Source: Chanos chanos (taxonomy: Eukaryota > Chordata > Actinopteri > Gonorynchiformes > Chanidae). Taken from it: a stretch of DNA of 64,000 nucleotides. Under the pieces are notes generated by a model. The model searched no databases, was not told where the DNA came from, and saw nothing but the letters and a program-made list of their open reading frames with translations. Position numbers and translations under genes: made by a program. Location: assembly GCF_902362185.1 (NCBI RefSeq), contig NC_044503.1, forward strand, positions 13,300,457 to 13,364,456, in the 5' to 3' direction. This document shows positions 22,101-35,800 of the stretch, piece by piece (within the stretch, counting starts at the first letter, position 1; every line of letters starts with the position of its first letter).

Positions 22101-23138
22101 AGGTATGGTTAACAGTCTCCAGAGTGACCTAACTGCCAGGGAAAAACAGGCCCTCAAACTAGCTGCCGAGGTGGACAAACTCAGACAGAATCTGAGACAG
22201 AAGGATCTCCAGTTCACAGCAATGGCTAACAAGGTAAAACAAGGCACTGAGAACTTTTAAAAAGTGATGTTTTATTGCTCCCATATTAAACGAAAAGCTA
22301 TTTACGAAATCTTAATCAATTTTTATATTATTCAATGCAGTATTCAAAGGCCTTTTAGAAAGTAAATGATCTTTTCTGTTTCACAGTTCTCAAAAATGAA
22401 AGAGAACCAGAAGCTTGAAGAGGAGATCCTTGAAAAAGAGAGGGAAGTGATTTCCCTGAAGAAGGTGGGCATGGGAGAGCACGGTGGTGCAGTGGGTCGC
22501 ACTGTCGCCGGGTCCCGGGTTCGACTCCCGGCCAGGCGGCCAGGGTCCTGTCTGTGTGGAGTTTGCATGTTCTCCCCATGTCTGCATGGGTTTCCTCCGG
22601 GAGCTCCGGTTTCCTCCCAAAGTCATGCAAGTCAGGCGAATTGGAGATACTAAATTGCCCCTAGGTGTGAATGTGTGTATGAATGTGTTTGTCTGTGTGT
22701 CTGCTCTGCGATGGACTGGCGACTTGTCCAGGATGTTTCCCCGCCTTTCGCCTAATGCATGCTGGGATAGGCTCCAGCACCCCCCGCAACCCTAATTGGG
22801 ATAAGCGGCTTAGATAATGAGTGAGTGAGTGACTGACTGAGTGAGTGAATGAGATGGGCATGTATTCATCACTCTCCAGTACTGGTGATTTCTGTTAATC
22901 CATTCAATAATACTTTGCAGAGGGACATGTGAATAATTGCTCAACAAAACACTAGCCAAATGTCACATCTCACATCCATCATTTGAATGGTTTATGACAG
23001 CAGTCAGAATGGAACTGTTTATGATGTACTATAAAAGAAGATCACCTTAATATGACACAGTTTTTGGAAGAACACTCAAGCGTTCTCATGACAGACCTCA
23101 TAAATTTCAAGCCTCGCTTTGTTTTATGGGTGTGTGTG

Positions 23139-23178
<40 letters not shown>

Positions 23179-26100
23179 TTTGCGCGGGTCCATGTGTGTG
23201 TGAGACAGGATGTGGAGAAGCTGGAATTGACCGTGAAAGACAGGGAGAGAGAGCTAAAGGAGCAGAAAACAGAGAAAAATTCCCTCAGACAGTCATTGGA
23301 GCAGAAGAGAGAGGTCAGAGTGCACTCAGACATTTATGGACTACTCTGTATTCATATTAATATAAGACGTTCATGTACTTCCAAAAGGTGCTGTCAACCT
23401 CATACAGGTTTTTCTAATGCCATCAGTTTTATAGCGTAGTAGCTAAGTTACACGGAGACATTGGAGATATTCATCATTGAAAAATTCAGTTCAATCTAAA
23501 AGCGTTCCCGAGTGGAGCAAAGCCCCTTGAAAATGACAGATTATTGATCTCCAATCATTTAAAAACTACCAAATTTGTTTTGTTTATCTTGTTTAGGGTC
23601 CCAGTCTGTGGTTTGTAAGAGGATGTTATCTAATGTCAGTGTGGGTGTAGCCCAACCTTTAGCCATATTGCTTTGCTGATTTACAGGAACAGGTCTCTCT
23701 ACAGACTGAAATACAGACACTGCAGCAACAACATCAGCTGATCGTTCAGAGAGATAAAAAGAACGAAGAAGAGCTGAAACAGACACAAACAAGGGTGAGA
23801 GAGAACACCCTAAATATCCTCAAAATGATGCAACAGGGTCATCCAACATAACAGTGTATGAGGAATGTTGTAGAGCTGAACGCTGTAATGTCTCTAAAGC
23901 CTGTTGTCACGGGCTGTTGTTTTTTCATTTGACGTGTCATTTCCAACTTCCGTGCGTCACGTGTGTTGCTTTAATAGGGATATCTCTTTGAAATGTTTTT
24001 TTATATCGTTTTGCAATGACAGTTCTCAAGTAGTCTTTTAATGTCTTTTTTTCTCAGTTAAAGTGCCTTTTTAATGAGATAATGCGGTCTACAGACATAA
24101 CTGCAGACGCAGTATCAGACCAACAGGTAATTACACTATCAGCCCATCAACTCTCCTCTCCTCCATCCATCCATTCATCCGTCCATCCATCCATCCGTCC
24201 GTCATCCATACATCCATACATGCATACATATATCTACACGTCCATTCTTCCTGCAGCAGTTGTGTGTGTTGTTTTGTATGAAGGTGATGGACCAGTTAAC
24301 AGAACTGATGAAGCAGCTGCAGATGTTCAGGTCTAGAGCTCAAGAAATGGAAGAGGCACAAGACAGAATGACTGGGGAAATATTGAAACTAAAGAATAGA
24401 CTTGAGAATTGTCAGGTATTGTTAAAATAGTCATTACACTTGCATCATATAACTATTCAGAATCAAACACTCAAAGCTGATGTAATAAGGTCTGTTTATA
24501 CTGCTGACTGTCACTCAACTGGCTAGTTTTGTATGGCTAGTTTTGCTCACAGAGCAAATGGAGCATTAAAATTCTATATGTGTGGTAATAGAAATCTCTG
24601 CCCACAGAGTCATGTTCAGAAGAAGTGTACTGTAGACACACTGCAGAGAGAGATATCTGCACTTCAGGATGAAAGTGTGTGTTCTGTCCTGAACTGGGTC
24701 CAGACTCACACAGTCTCCATACTAACCACTCTACTGGAGCTGCTCCAGGATATTACCCATGAGTTACAGGACTCTGGAATACAAGTGTCACAGTCAACTG
24801 GAGGTAAGCCAGCATAGAGTAGAATAGAATAGAATAGAATAGAATAGAATAGAATAGAATAGAATAGAAACAATTGAACATTCAAGTAATTTTTGCAAAT
24901 TAATGCATGTTGTCAGTACGTATATGGTAATGTCTACTGGCATATAGTATAAGTAGTAAGTATATAGGAATGTCTTGTAATTGTGCAATTCTTTCTTTTC
25001 TTTTCTTTTCTTTTCTTTTCTTTTCTTATGTTTTATTTTATTTTATTTATCATCCTTTCTCTTTTCTTTTCTTTTCTTTTCTTTTCTCCTACAGTTATAG
25101 GTGCCATCAAGGCCTTGTGCCAACAGCATGAGGAGTGCCAGGCAGAACTGAGAGATCTTAGGGTAAGCCTCCTTGTCACACAAAACACACACACACACAC
25201 AAAAACGTATTGTATGCGCAAGCAAAAGTTTTGCAGTCAGTCACGGAAATTAAATTAGGAACTTTGATTTCATGGCTGGCTGTGTGTTACTGCTAATAGA
25301 CCCAGAAGCGGCTGCTCGAAGAGAGAGAGGCCCAGGCCAGAAATCTGCAGAGCAGACTCCAGTCTATGAGTGAACAGCTGGAGCGGCAGAAACTACAGGT
25401 TCCTCTAATCTTTCTACAACAAACACTTTAACAGTGATCTCAAACAGAGATTTCTTCATTTGTGACACGTCAGGTGGCTCCACACAGCCCGGCCTTGACT
25501 GTGACACGGAGGGATCTAACTGTTACGTTTCAGGCTGCTGAGAGCCAGCGTGGAGAGGTGACCAGATTGACAAAACAGCTGGAAGAGGTGACATCTGAAC
25601 TGCAGTCAGTCAGGAGAACTGAGGTGAGTTAACAGCACATCTTGGACCATCAGTATGGGGTGAGTAATTGTCGGAAGTGTTTGAATAATAAACTGTGAAG
25701 TCAAGTAGGACAGCTAAAATGGTCAGATGGGGGGGAAAAAAAGCACCACCCTGTCATTACATCTGTTGAATCAAAGCACTTGTAAAGACACAAAACAGCT
25801 GTTTGTGATTCCTGAAGTACAGTCGGCCCTCCACATTCGCGGGGTTAACTTTCGTGGATTCAATTATTCGCGAATTTGCCATCAGTAATTAAATGGGAAT
25901 TTTTCTGGAGGTTTGCGGCTTGCTGCTGAAAATCGCAGATAACACGTGTAAACTAGGAAATGTAAGTGTGGTATACCCCCCATAATTGTCCTTCTTATGT
26001 CCCCTCCAGGATTTTGTAGACTTTTTTTGCGTTATTATTCATGCTGCTGCACTGAGACATAATTTGCCATGATACCTTTAAGAGAAGAGGAGTTAGTGAG

Positions 26101-29100
26101 TGATGTAGCGAGGTTTTTGTTGGTATAGTAGAGAGTTTGTGTAGAAGAAGTAAAACTTAAGAGAAGCGAGTACAGATCAAGGGAAAATGTCGGAGTGATG
26201 TGTATTTTTATGCTGTTATGGAATAAACGAAGAAAATCTTTCAACACAGTTTGTGTAGGACATCATTTTAGTCAAGTGAACAGAATAAAGAAAACCAAAA
26301 AAAAAAGTTTAGTAAGTCATAAATGCACAAAATATATGTATTATCAATCTGTTTTATCATTTACTACCATAAATATAGGGTACAGTATTAAGAGTTAAGG
26401 TTTGGAGGGGCCTAGACGTATTTGCAGTTTTTTCACTTTTGCGGGGGTCCTGCGCCCCTCAACCCCTGCAAATGTGGAGGGGCGACTGTATGTTCAGCTA
26501 TACGTGTTTGAATTTAAATGAATAGATGTTTATGTATGACAACAAAAGTTACAGTATATTTTCCATCTGTACCAGACTGCTCTTCGTGAGGAGAGAGAGA
26601 CCCAGGAAAGAGCATGGATTTCCAAACTGAAAGCATTGGAGAGGCAGGGGACTGAACTGAACGAGGGAATAGAGGAGGGAAAGCAGAGAGAGGACGAACT
26701 GAGGGAGAGACTGAGAGAGGCAGAGGAGAGAGAGGCAGGGTGGAGGATAAGAGCAGAGGAGGCCAGGCAGAGAGGAGCTGAGGAGGAGAGAGAGAGATAC
26801 AGGGTGGAGGAGGCGGAGTACAGGGAGCAGGTCCGACAGCACGCCCACACCATCGTGGCTTTGGAGGAGCGTCTGAGTGCAATCAATCAGAGTCTAAGGG
26901 AGGTGGAGACAGAGAGAGACTCACTGAGGGAGCAGCTGAGAGGTGAGGTCACACCAATGATATTCATACAATATATAATAAATTCATAATAATAATACAT
27001 TATAAATTATTCCTCAGTTTTTGCACACGGTATTAACCGAAACCATGCTTTTGTTAAGTATAACGAATTTCGTTTGGATTTCTGACGACACCTTAGAGTT
27101 CCATATTTATCCTCTGGGTGGCGCCCAAGTCAGAGCAAAAATCAGGGATTTGTCCAGTCAGAGATTTTGTTGTTTAAGTGATGGATTTCGCGTACTGCTG
27201 TTGATTCTCCATAGAGTCCCAAAGTAAACTGGAAACAGATAAATCCAGCACTGCTACTCTAACATCAGCTGAACAACAGCAACTGGACCAGAACATCAGA
27301 TTACTCAGGTAAAGGTCTCAGTACCAAACATTTAACTATCTGCCTATCCCAGCTGAAAGTCTAAGACTTAAAATGGTTTTGATGTATGAAAATGAGAGAA
27401 CAGTCATTTTAAGGTCATTTTTAGTCTTACTTCCATTATGACCTTTAGCAAAGTGCAATGCTTTCAATCATCTCTGTAAATTCTCTAGCCAGTTATAACC
27501 CCGCAATATAGAATTTCACATGTAAGGACATGAATCCAAATTACAGCACACATCTGCATTACAGAGGGAAGACAGTGAGTTAGAGGAGCATAAAAGTCAG
27601 TCGTAAGATAAAGTTCTCCTCTGGTGATCACTGACTGATAATGGGCAGAATGCCTGTGTTACAGAGCAGGGTTTAGTGAGTATCTGTGGCTGAGACCGCA
27701 GGGTCGCCATCCAGCTGCTCTTTTTTCATGTTAGTGAAGTCATTTGTGCAGTGAGTGTGAGCAGTACAGTTTTGCACACTGTAAGTTCCCACTCATGAAT
27801 AATTCATAAGAGCATCTCATGAATTATTCAAGAACACAGCTGCATAAAGATTAATGACACAGTCCTATAGCTCGTTTTCATGTGGTGTGTGAAATTAGTC
27901 ACACTGAAACACTGTACTCTTGGATAACAAATCCCCCCCCCGCTGACATTTTCTGGAGAGTTAGATAAAATCTCCACAAAAAAGATGATCAGATTTGTGG
28001 TCGTAATTACTGTGAACACTGAGTATAGTTAAATTGTCAAAACATTGGTGAAAGATAGAAAAGTGGACTGGTCTTTGCCAGATGCCTGCGGTTTAGAAAA
28101 GTCTAGTGGTGAGAACAGATGTTCAGTAGAGACTTCCTCTGTCCCTGTGTATGTGTGTGTGTGTTTTTTTGTGTTTGTGTAGAAGTGAGCATGCAAGCAT
28201 GTGTGTGTGTGTGTGTGTGCATGTCTCTGTTGAAAGCCTCTTTAATATGCTTGTAACTCAGCAGGAAAACCTGCTTTGTTTTTGCCTCATACCCATTATT
28301 AAGCTTTGTTTTTGCCACACACCCATTATTAAGCGACATATAGTGAGTTAGTAGGAAGCACATTTACACAGTAGAGGATGGTTCATGGCATTACAGATTT
28401 TAATGTAATTCATCAACTACAATGAAACTGCAGATGTCTTTTGATGAAGCTCTCTTCATGCAGAAGACCTGAGAGCATTAATGCTGTACTAACATTAATT
28501 CAGTATCTTGACTTTTATACTAAAATACATGTACTTTGTGTGACCATTTATGGTGACAGCTGTATTGTCCTTTTACTTTTAACTTGTTTAAGCTTTTACC
28601 AATCATATCAAGCTTGTCAGAAGCCTCGTGTTCTTGATTGGTTAAGTCTTGCACCCGACAGGTCTTCATTGGCAGCGTCCCAGCAGGAGGCGGTCACTCA
28701 GGGTGAGGTGATCACAGCACTGAGCCGTGACCTGGCCCATGCCCACGCCAGAATCTCAGACATGAAAGGTGCCCTTCAGCCTGTCAGTGCTGTTCCACCA
28801 ATACAGCCAGGCCAACATCTGAGATTACAAACAAATGTTTTTATTCGACTTTGTGTGCTTCAAGGAATCTGAGGGGAAAAATACACCTGTAGCATGTTAC
28901 AAAAAGTTTAGGAGAGAGGTTGGCCGGCGTTAACGAAGCAGCAAATTCCCTGTCAGACCTGTGAAAGATTATACATTTTACCTCATTGAAACTTTCAGTT
29001 CTTCATCATTCATTGCACTTCGCGAATTTCTCTGTTAATGTAAGAAGTAAGGTGGAGCGTCTGTAATGGAAATTGAGCTTCAGGAGTGCAGATATGCACA

Positions 29101-29162
29101 GACTCACCTGTTATGATTCATGATTGTACTCAGGTCTGGATGGGCATAGAGAGGGATAGAAT

Positions 29163-29195
<33 letters not shown>

Positions 29196-31762
29196 TGCGT
29201 GGGTGGGTGCAAGCGTGCGTGCATGCATGAGTGTGTGAGTGCATGCATGAGTGTGTGAGTGCATGCATGCATGTGTGTGCGTTTCTGACTGTGTGTGTTC
29301 CTCCCTGCAGGTGAGCTGAATGAAGAACAGAAGCTGGAGCTGGAGAGACACAGAGCTTTGCTAGTGGACCAGAAGATGCAGCTCAGCACACTCACTCAGA
29401 AATTAAATACAATGTCACAGCTGGTGGAGCAGAAAGATGAGGAACTGAAGAACACAAAGCAGAAGATGAAGTATGCATATTCTCACACTTTTCTTGAGAT
29501 GCATGAACTCCTTTATGAGTTTAGATCATTACTGATTGAGTCAGGTGCAGCTCAAATCCATCTCTGTCCCTTTCAGACAATTAGAGAAAGATTTGAGGAG
29601 AAAAGAGACAGCTGAAAATGAGAGGAGGGAACTGCAGAAGAACCAAACAGAAGACCAGACTAGCATGGTTCCTCTCCAGTCCCCAGTTCACACCAAGGTG
29701 AGACAGTTGTCAGACTGTATACTGATGAAACAGAGCATACAATTCCATTAATACAAGTCTGTATACAAGTCTATAATGAATGACAGAGATTGTTGTTAAC
29801 TAAAGAGAACTGTAATAGAACCAGTTGATCTGCATAATTATTAAGTCCTGGAAGCTTTCTTCCCTCTCTACAGGTCTAACTAGATTACAAATAAAGCAGG
29901 GAAGTCTCTTCTTTACTTCACCATGGCTTTTTATATACGGTGCTGGACAACTCATACCATGTTACTCCCATGAGTAATTAAAAGCAATTGAGCTCAAAGA
30001 GATAATATTCTTTCCTCTTCATTGTCTTTGGTCCTGAATGACGAGTTTGGCCTGTATGTTGTGTATTCTGCTGTGCGGTTAGCTGGAAAAGAAACCAGTC
30101 ACCTCATGTTACCTGTGACACGTAGCAAAGCAAATATCGCTGATGCTCAGATGTGCTGAAACTGCTTCACTCCTGGTAATGTTTGCTCCATTGGGCACAG
30201 CTGGTTTAAACTGGATTTTAATTCATATCTGCAGCTGCTGAAACCAAGGAAATCAGCGTCAAAAAGATATTGCGGTTTAGAAAAGTCTAGAAATATGAAC
30301 AGATGTTCCGTAGAGACTTAATCTGTCCATCTTTTGTTTTAAAAGCCTGTCATATTCTTCTGCTATTTGGGTGTGACAACAATCAACAACAAAGATTATT
30401 GTGCATCTTTATCTGGACCACACACACACACACACACACATTTACATACGTACACACAGATATACTTAGCCCTAACTCTTACCCTAACACTAAACAGATT
30501 TCCCAAGTGTGAACCAGCAAACAACCCCTCTAGATTTTGTCCACACAGTGCGGCATAAATATAAACCACACACATTTATTTAAAGAGACAGATAGAGACA
30601 GACAGAGAGAGAGAGGGAAAGTGAGAGAGAGAAAGACAGATGTGTAATTTTTAAAAATGAATGTAAAAAATCTGATTCTCTTCGCTTCCTTGTTGTGCAG
30701 GATGTGGCCATCTTAACTGCTTTCAGTGACCTGTCAGAGCAAGGGTCAAAGTGTAAAGGTCATCGACATGAAGAAGTGATCCATTCACAGCAAGAAGCTC
30801 TGAGTGAAATGAGAGAGAGGATGAGAGCTCTGAAGCAGAAGTGGCCTATCAGTGAGAGTGTGGGCGGGGCTAAAACCTATCTTATGAGCAGATCCGAGAC
30901 CAGTTTTGGACTCTGAACTTGAAATGGCAAAGCTTCAAAATTCTGACTAAAAGAAGATAATGTGTCCCGATCAGTGATAAGCGACACAGAACAATAATGT
31001 TACACCTGCTAATGCTAATGCTAATGCTAACTTTAAGACTGAGCTGAGAACTACTGCTTGCACCTGAATCAGTCTGAATCATTAAGAAAAGACTCTAAAT
31101 AATGTTTTTCTCTCCTTCATTATCATTGGCCTGTGCTTAATGTCTCACGTCCTGTTAATAGAGCTAGTTGCCCAGCAGGGGGAGCCAGAGAGACAGAGAC
31201 AGATGAAGCCACCAAAAATACAGAGGTCCACAACACAGAGAGGATCCATCACTCACACGGTACTAACACTGCATACACAGAAAGCTCTCACTCTGTAGAA
31301 CAAAAGTGGTTTGAATGAGATTTTATGTGAATTGCATGTGGTTTGGTTATGAATATATATAATATATAGATTGGTCTGGAGGTTTGTCTCATGACTAACT
31401 TGTGTTCCTCCTTTGACATTCTGTTTTAACTTTTATAAAGTTCATGTAAAGAGATAAAGATCTTGTTTTTGTCACCTTCCGCAGTTACATGTTCACAACT
31501 GATAAACTTCAGACATTCATTCTTACTACATATAGGATGTGGCTGATATTTGTGTGTGTGTATGCTTACTACATATAGGATGTGGCTGATATTTTGTGTG
31601 TGTGTGTGTGTGTGGGTTTGCAGTCTGGCTTTGCTCTGCCTGAGGCACTGAGTGAGGCAGCGCTGGAACGCACAGCTAGACTGGACATGTCTGATACTCT
31701 TGACCTGAGTGAGAACACAGTAAGCTTTAAAGAAAGTTCTGCATAGAGATATATAAATATTA

Positions 31763-31840
<78 letters not shown>

Positions 31841-32807
31841 ACATCCTGAGAGTCAGTCTAACATTGTATTGAGCATATTGTATTGCATAGACATATATAA
31901 ATATAAAGTTGTGTGTGTGTGTGTGTGTGTAGTATGCAGAGCTTGTGCAGGCACTTTGTGAAGCACTGGAGCTGAGCGAGGGGCAGCTGTCGGGCTGTGC
32001 CTCACTAAAGCACCTTCCCGCGGGGGAGAGAGAGCGACTAGCATCCCTTAGACAGAGAGACCTGGAGTTTCTCAGGACTCGCCTTGCCCTGCAGCGCAGC
32101 CAAAGTCAACGCAAGGAGCTACAACTTCAAGAGAGTCAGAGAGAGCTTCAAACACTGAGGTGCACACATACACATGCACTGTACTAATACAAGGACAAAC
32201 AAAGAGCCATGAAACGAACACATATCTACACACTGCAAGGCCTCAGACAGGGAGGTGCAGCTCTTTGGCAGGGCTGCGTAAACACACTTACTCACAGAAA
32301 ACACAATAGAGGGATTAACATACTGGAATAAACTCAAGGAACCACAAGTATGTCAAAGTCTCTGAGGCAGCAGGGTTAAAACGCCACACACACACACACA
32401 CACACACAAAGTTTGTTTGCATTAAAACGCGGTACCATCAGCGGTAGTTTTTATAAATTGTTTTTGACTTACCAAATCTATCTTTATCTCCTTTTCTCTT
32501 TTTTTTCTCTCTCTACCTTCCTCTCTCTTTTTCTCTTTTTTTTTTCTCTCTCTCTCTCTCAGGGAGAGCCAGGCACAGAGCCAGAGTTTGCAAGCAAGAC
32601 TAGACAGTCTGAAGGCAGAGCTTCAGACACAGCGACAGGAGAGTAGCCTGCTCAGAGAGGCCCTGGAGCAAACCCACAGCCAGCTAGAGCAGGAGAGAGG
32701 CCTGAGGTTCCGCAACCAGCAGCGCGGCTGTGCTCTCAGGAGCCGCCAGGTATCAAACAGAAAGATATGGACACGATTAACAAGCAAAGCTGCAAGGCAC
32801 TTCAACT

Positions 32808-32843
<36 letters not shown>

Positions 32844-35800
32844 AGGGAGAGAGAGCGAGAGAGAAAGTGAAAGAAAAAGAGAGAATGAGAGGGAGAGAAA
32901 GGGAATGAAACTAAGATTCGTTAACTGTAGGGACGGCGAGCTGTGGAATTGATCCACGGATCTGTGGGCCGGTGTTTCATCTCCCCCTCAAGACATCCCA
33001 GGCCCCAAAAGTATGATCCATTCAGTATGGCTTTACATGAGAACAAAGGCCTGACAAAGAAACAGCTAGAAAACGCTACACCGGAGACATAACGACCTTG
33101 CGGGGAATCGTAAATAGAGTGAGGAAAAAGATTCCTGCAGAAACTAAAATGCTCTGAGAGAACCAGGCCTGAACAAAGAGTAACCATGAAATGTATCTCT
33201 TCAGAACGAGAGCAAGAAGACTGCGCAGACACGAAAAGACAAATAGAGAGAAAGGTGCTGTTCGTTTGTCTACATGGTATCATGTCCCTTTAGGCAGGAT
33301 TTTGCCAGAGGGAGGTATTTCTGGAAAAGAACAATATCTGGTATCTGATTGACTCAAACAGAAAGACAGACAGGGTGGAAATGTAAGTGTGTGATAGGTT
33401 TCAACACGTTGTGAACAGCAAACAGGTACAGTAAGCACGGGCTTGGCTTTATCAGTCGCTTAAGTGTTTGTCTGACTACGGCAACTAATCTTTCACTTTA
33501 GAAGACGGCACCATCTCTCAAAACGACCTGGAATGCAAAGGGTCCTCTGGATTTCTTTGTCTCAGTCCCTCCCCCCCTAATCCAGTCTGGACACATTAAC
33601 TTATATGGAACAACATTTGGAGAATTATGGTCTGTGTTTAATTAGGTTCTACACACCCATGGATTTTTCTGTGTTGGAGCTGTGCTGTGGATAGAGTGCG
33701 AGATCAAATCAAATAAGCGCTTTACTGTGAAGCATTTCCTCTTTGCCTATGATCCAATTAAGTTTACAGTGCCTATGGGAGGATAAAATAGTTTCAGTTT
33801 GATTCCAGAGCAGGATTTTAAAGCCTGCTGAGTGTGTTAGTGAAGTTTGGATTCGATTAGAATTAAAATAGTTGAAAAGTAATAAGTTTCATGTAAGTGA
33901 AGAAGGACGAAGTTATTACGTTGGTAATACCTGGTGAATAAACAGCTTTGCTGAATTCAGTATTCTCACAATTTGTTGTTTTAGGCCATAGAACAGGTGT
34001 GGTTAAATAAACATCTGAAGAGTGATTATGTAATCTGGCCAGAACGCCACGCTCTGACCTGCTTTGCTGTCTCATATTCAAGATTCAGGTCTATAAACAA
34101 GATTTTATGTGGATTAAATTAATCCCACCACTTCTGTCTGAGAAATCTGTCTGAATTTGCTGTTCATGTGATTGTTTATGATCCTCAGCAGGACTCTTTG
34201 AAGCATATATTCATTCATTCATTCATTCATTCATTCATTTTCTAAGACGCTTATCCTAATTAAGGTCGCGGGGGGTGCTGGAGCCTATCCCAGCTCTCAT
34301 TGGGCGAAAGACCTTGGACAGGTCACCAGTCCATCGCAGGGACACAGACAAACACATTCATGCAATTGCCTAGGTATCTCCAGTTCGCCTGACTTACATG
34401 TCTTTGGACTGTGGGAGGAAACGCACGTAGACAAGAGGAGAACAAGCAAACCTCGAACAAACTTCCTAGGACCTTCTTGCTGTAAGGCGACAGCGCTACT
34501 GTGCCGCCCAAAAGTTTGTCCTTCGAGCCGGATTCGAACCAGCGACCTAAGGATGTCTCACAGTACCTCTACAGTCCTCCGCTCTACCAACTGAGCTATC
34601 GAAGGCCTTGAAATAGTTTGTATGTATAGAGTAATTCTCATCATTTTTGTTGAGGTCCAATCTGGACAAGCTGTTCTGTAAATTATTTTAAACATTTCAA
34701 CATCGGGAAGAACATGAAATACAGGTTCAATATAACATGCATACAGGAAATATTCTGCTTGACTTAGCTGGAATGCACACAGGAAATTCTCAGCTTGATT
34801 CTCAGCAGAAGGCTTTTCAGCATTTAGACTACAACAGTCAAATACAAGTGAATCATTTGGCTCTAGTTAAAAGGCCCAGATAAGGGCCCCTCTCTCTCTC
34901 TATCTCTCACACACACACACACGCACACACACACACACATATATGAAAGCTACTCAACTCCCTGCTGTCTCTAGTAATGAGTCTCTTTTTCTGCAGGCAG
35001 CAAGTGTGGAAAGGTTGGAAAGAAGGAGTGGAAAAGTGACTCCTCATAACTGTGCGCTGAGTGAAACCAGTGAAAAGGTGAGTTCACACTCAGCTGCCCG
35101 CCCATTCCTTGGCCTTCAGACTGATTTCAACTGCACTTGGACTAGACATATGCTTTATAAACACAGCTGTCCTGGGTCTGTTACCCTCTCTGCTTACAGA
35201 TTCTGTACAGTTCCACCCAACATCTGTCCACAGTTTAAAACCCGTGTGATGCCGTTGTGTCATTTGGTTATTGGACTGGTAATTCTGAAGTTATTAATTC
35301 CAGACATGGAAAACATGAGTTGTATCTGCGACGTCCTCAGTTTTGAGACTTGATTTGTCTTATCTATTCCTTTGTATCAAAATTTTTGTTGTGTCACAAG
35401 GACTTATAGGAAGTTCTGACAAACTTTTTTTTCTGCTGCATCGTGTCTTAGTCATCACTGTCATTTCCTGTCACCGAGTTTGTTTAAGCTACGAAGGATC
35501 TGTAGAGTAGTCTAGACATTCTCTCTTATCACTGACTCCACACTTTTACAATGGTCTAGGAGTGGAAAACCCCAGCAAAAACAAGGAAGAAAAAAAGGGT
35601 CAGTGTTTTCACTGTCCCAGTGAATTATTCACACAGAGAAGAGACTTATCTGAAGATCTGTCATTTACATCCCGCTGTTTTTTCATTGGTCACTGAAAAC
35701 TGATGGAAGGAGGAGTCTTGCTGCATGCTTGTCTGCCCCGTGGGTAAAGCCCACTGGAGTTTTACAACTTACCAACCCAGCTGTGTAATTAATATTGTTT

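Larger units (their letters stand above)
32750..34996 (+). other. FHAD1 intron 26, host of the tRNA-Tyr gene and a SINE
   Basis: 2.2 kb. It holds a GA-rich tract (32811-32900), a minus-strand SINE (34209-34509), the tRNA-Tyr gene (34519-34605, minus) and a CA microsatellite (34909-34938). Nothing else is recognisable. Confidence 0.65.

Noticed and set aside
26514-26886. Overlapping minus-strand open frames
   Set aside because: They are antisense shadows of the purine-rich FHAD1 exon 17.
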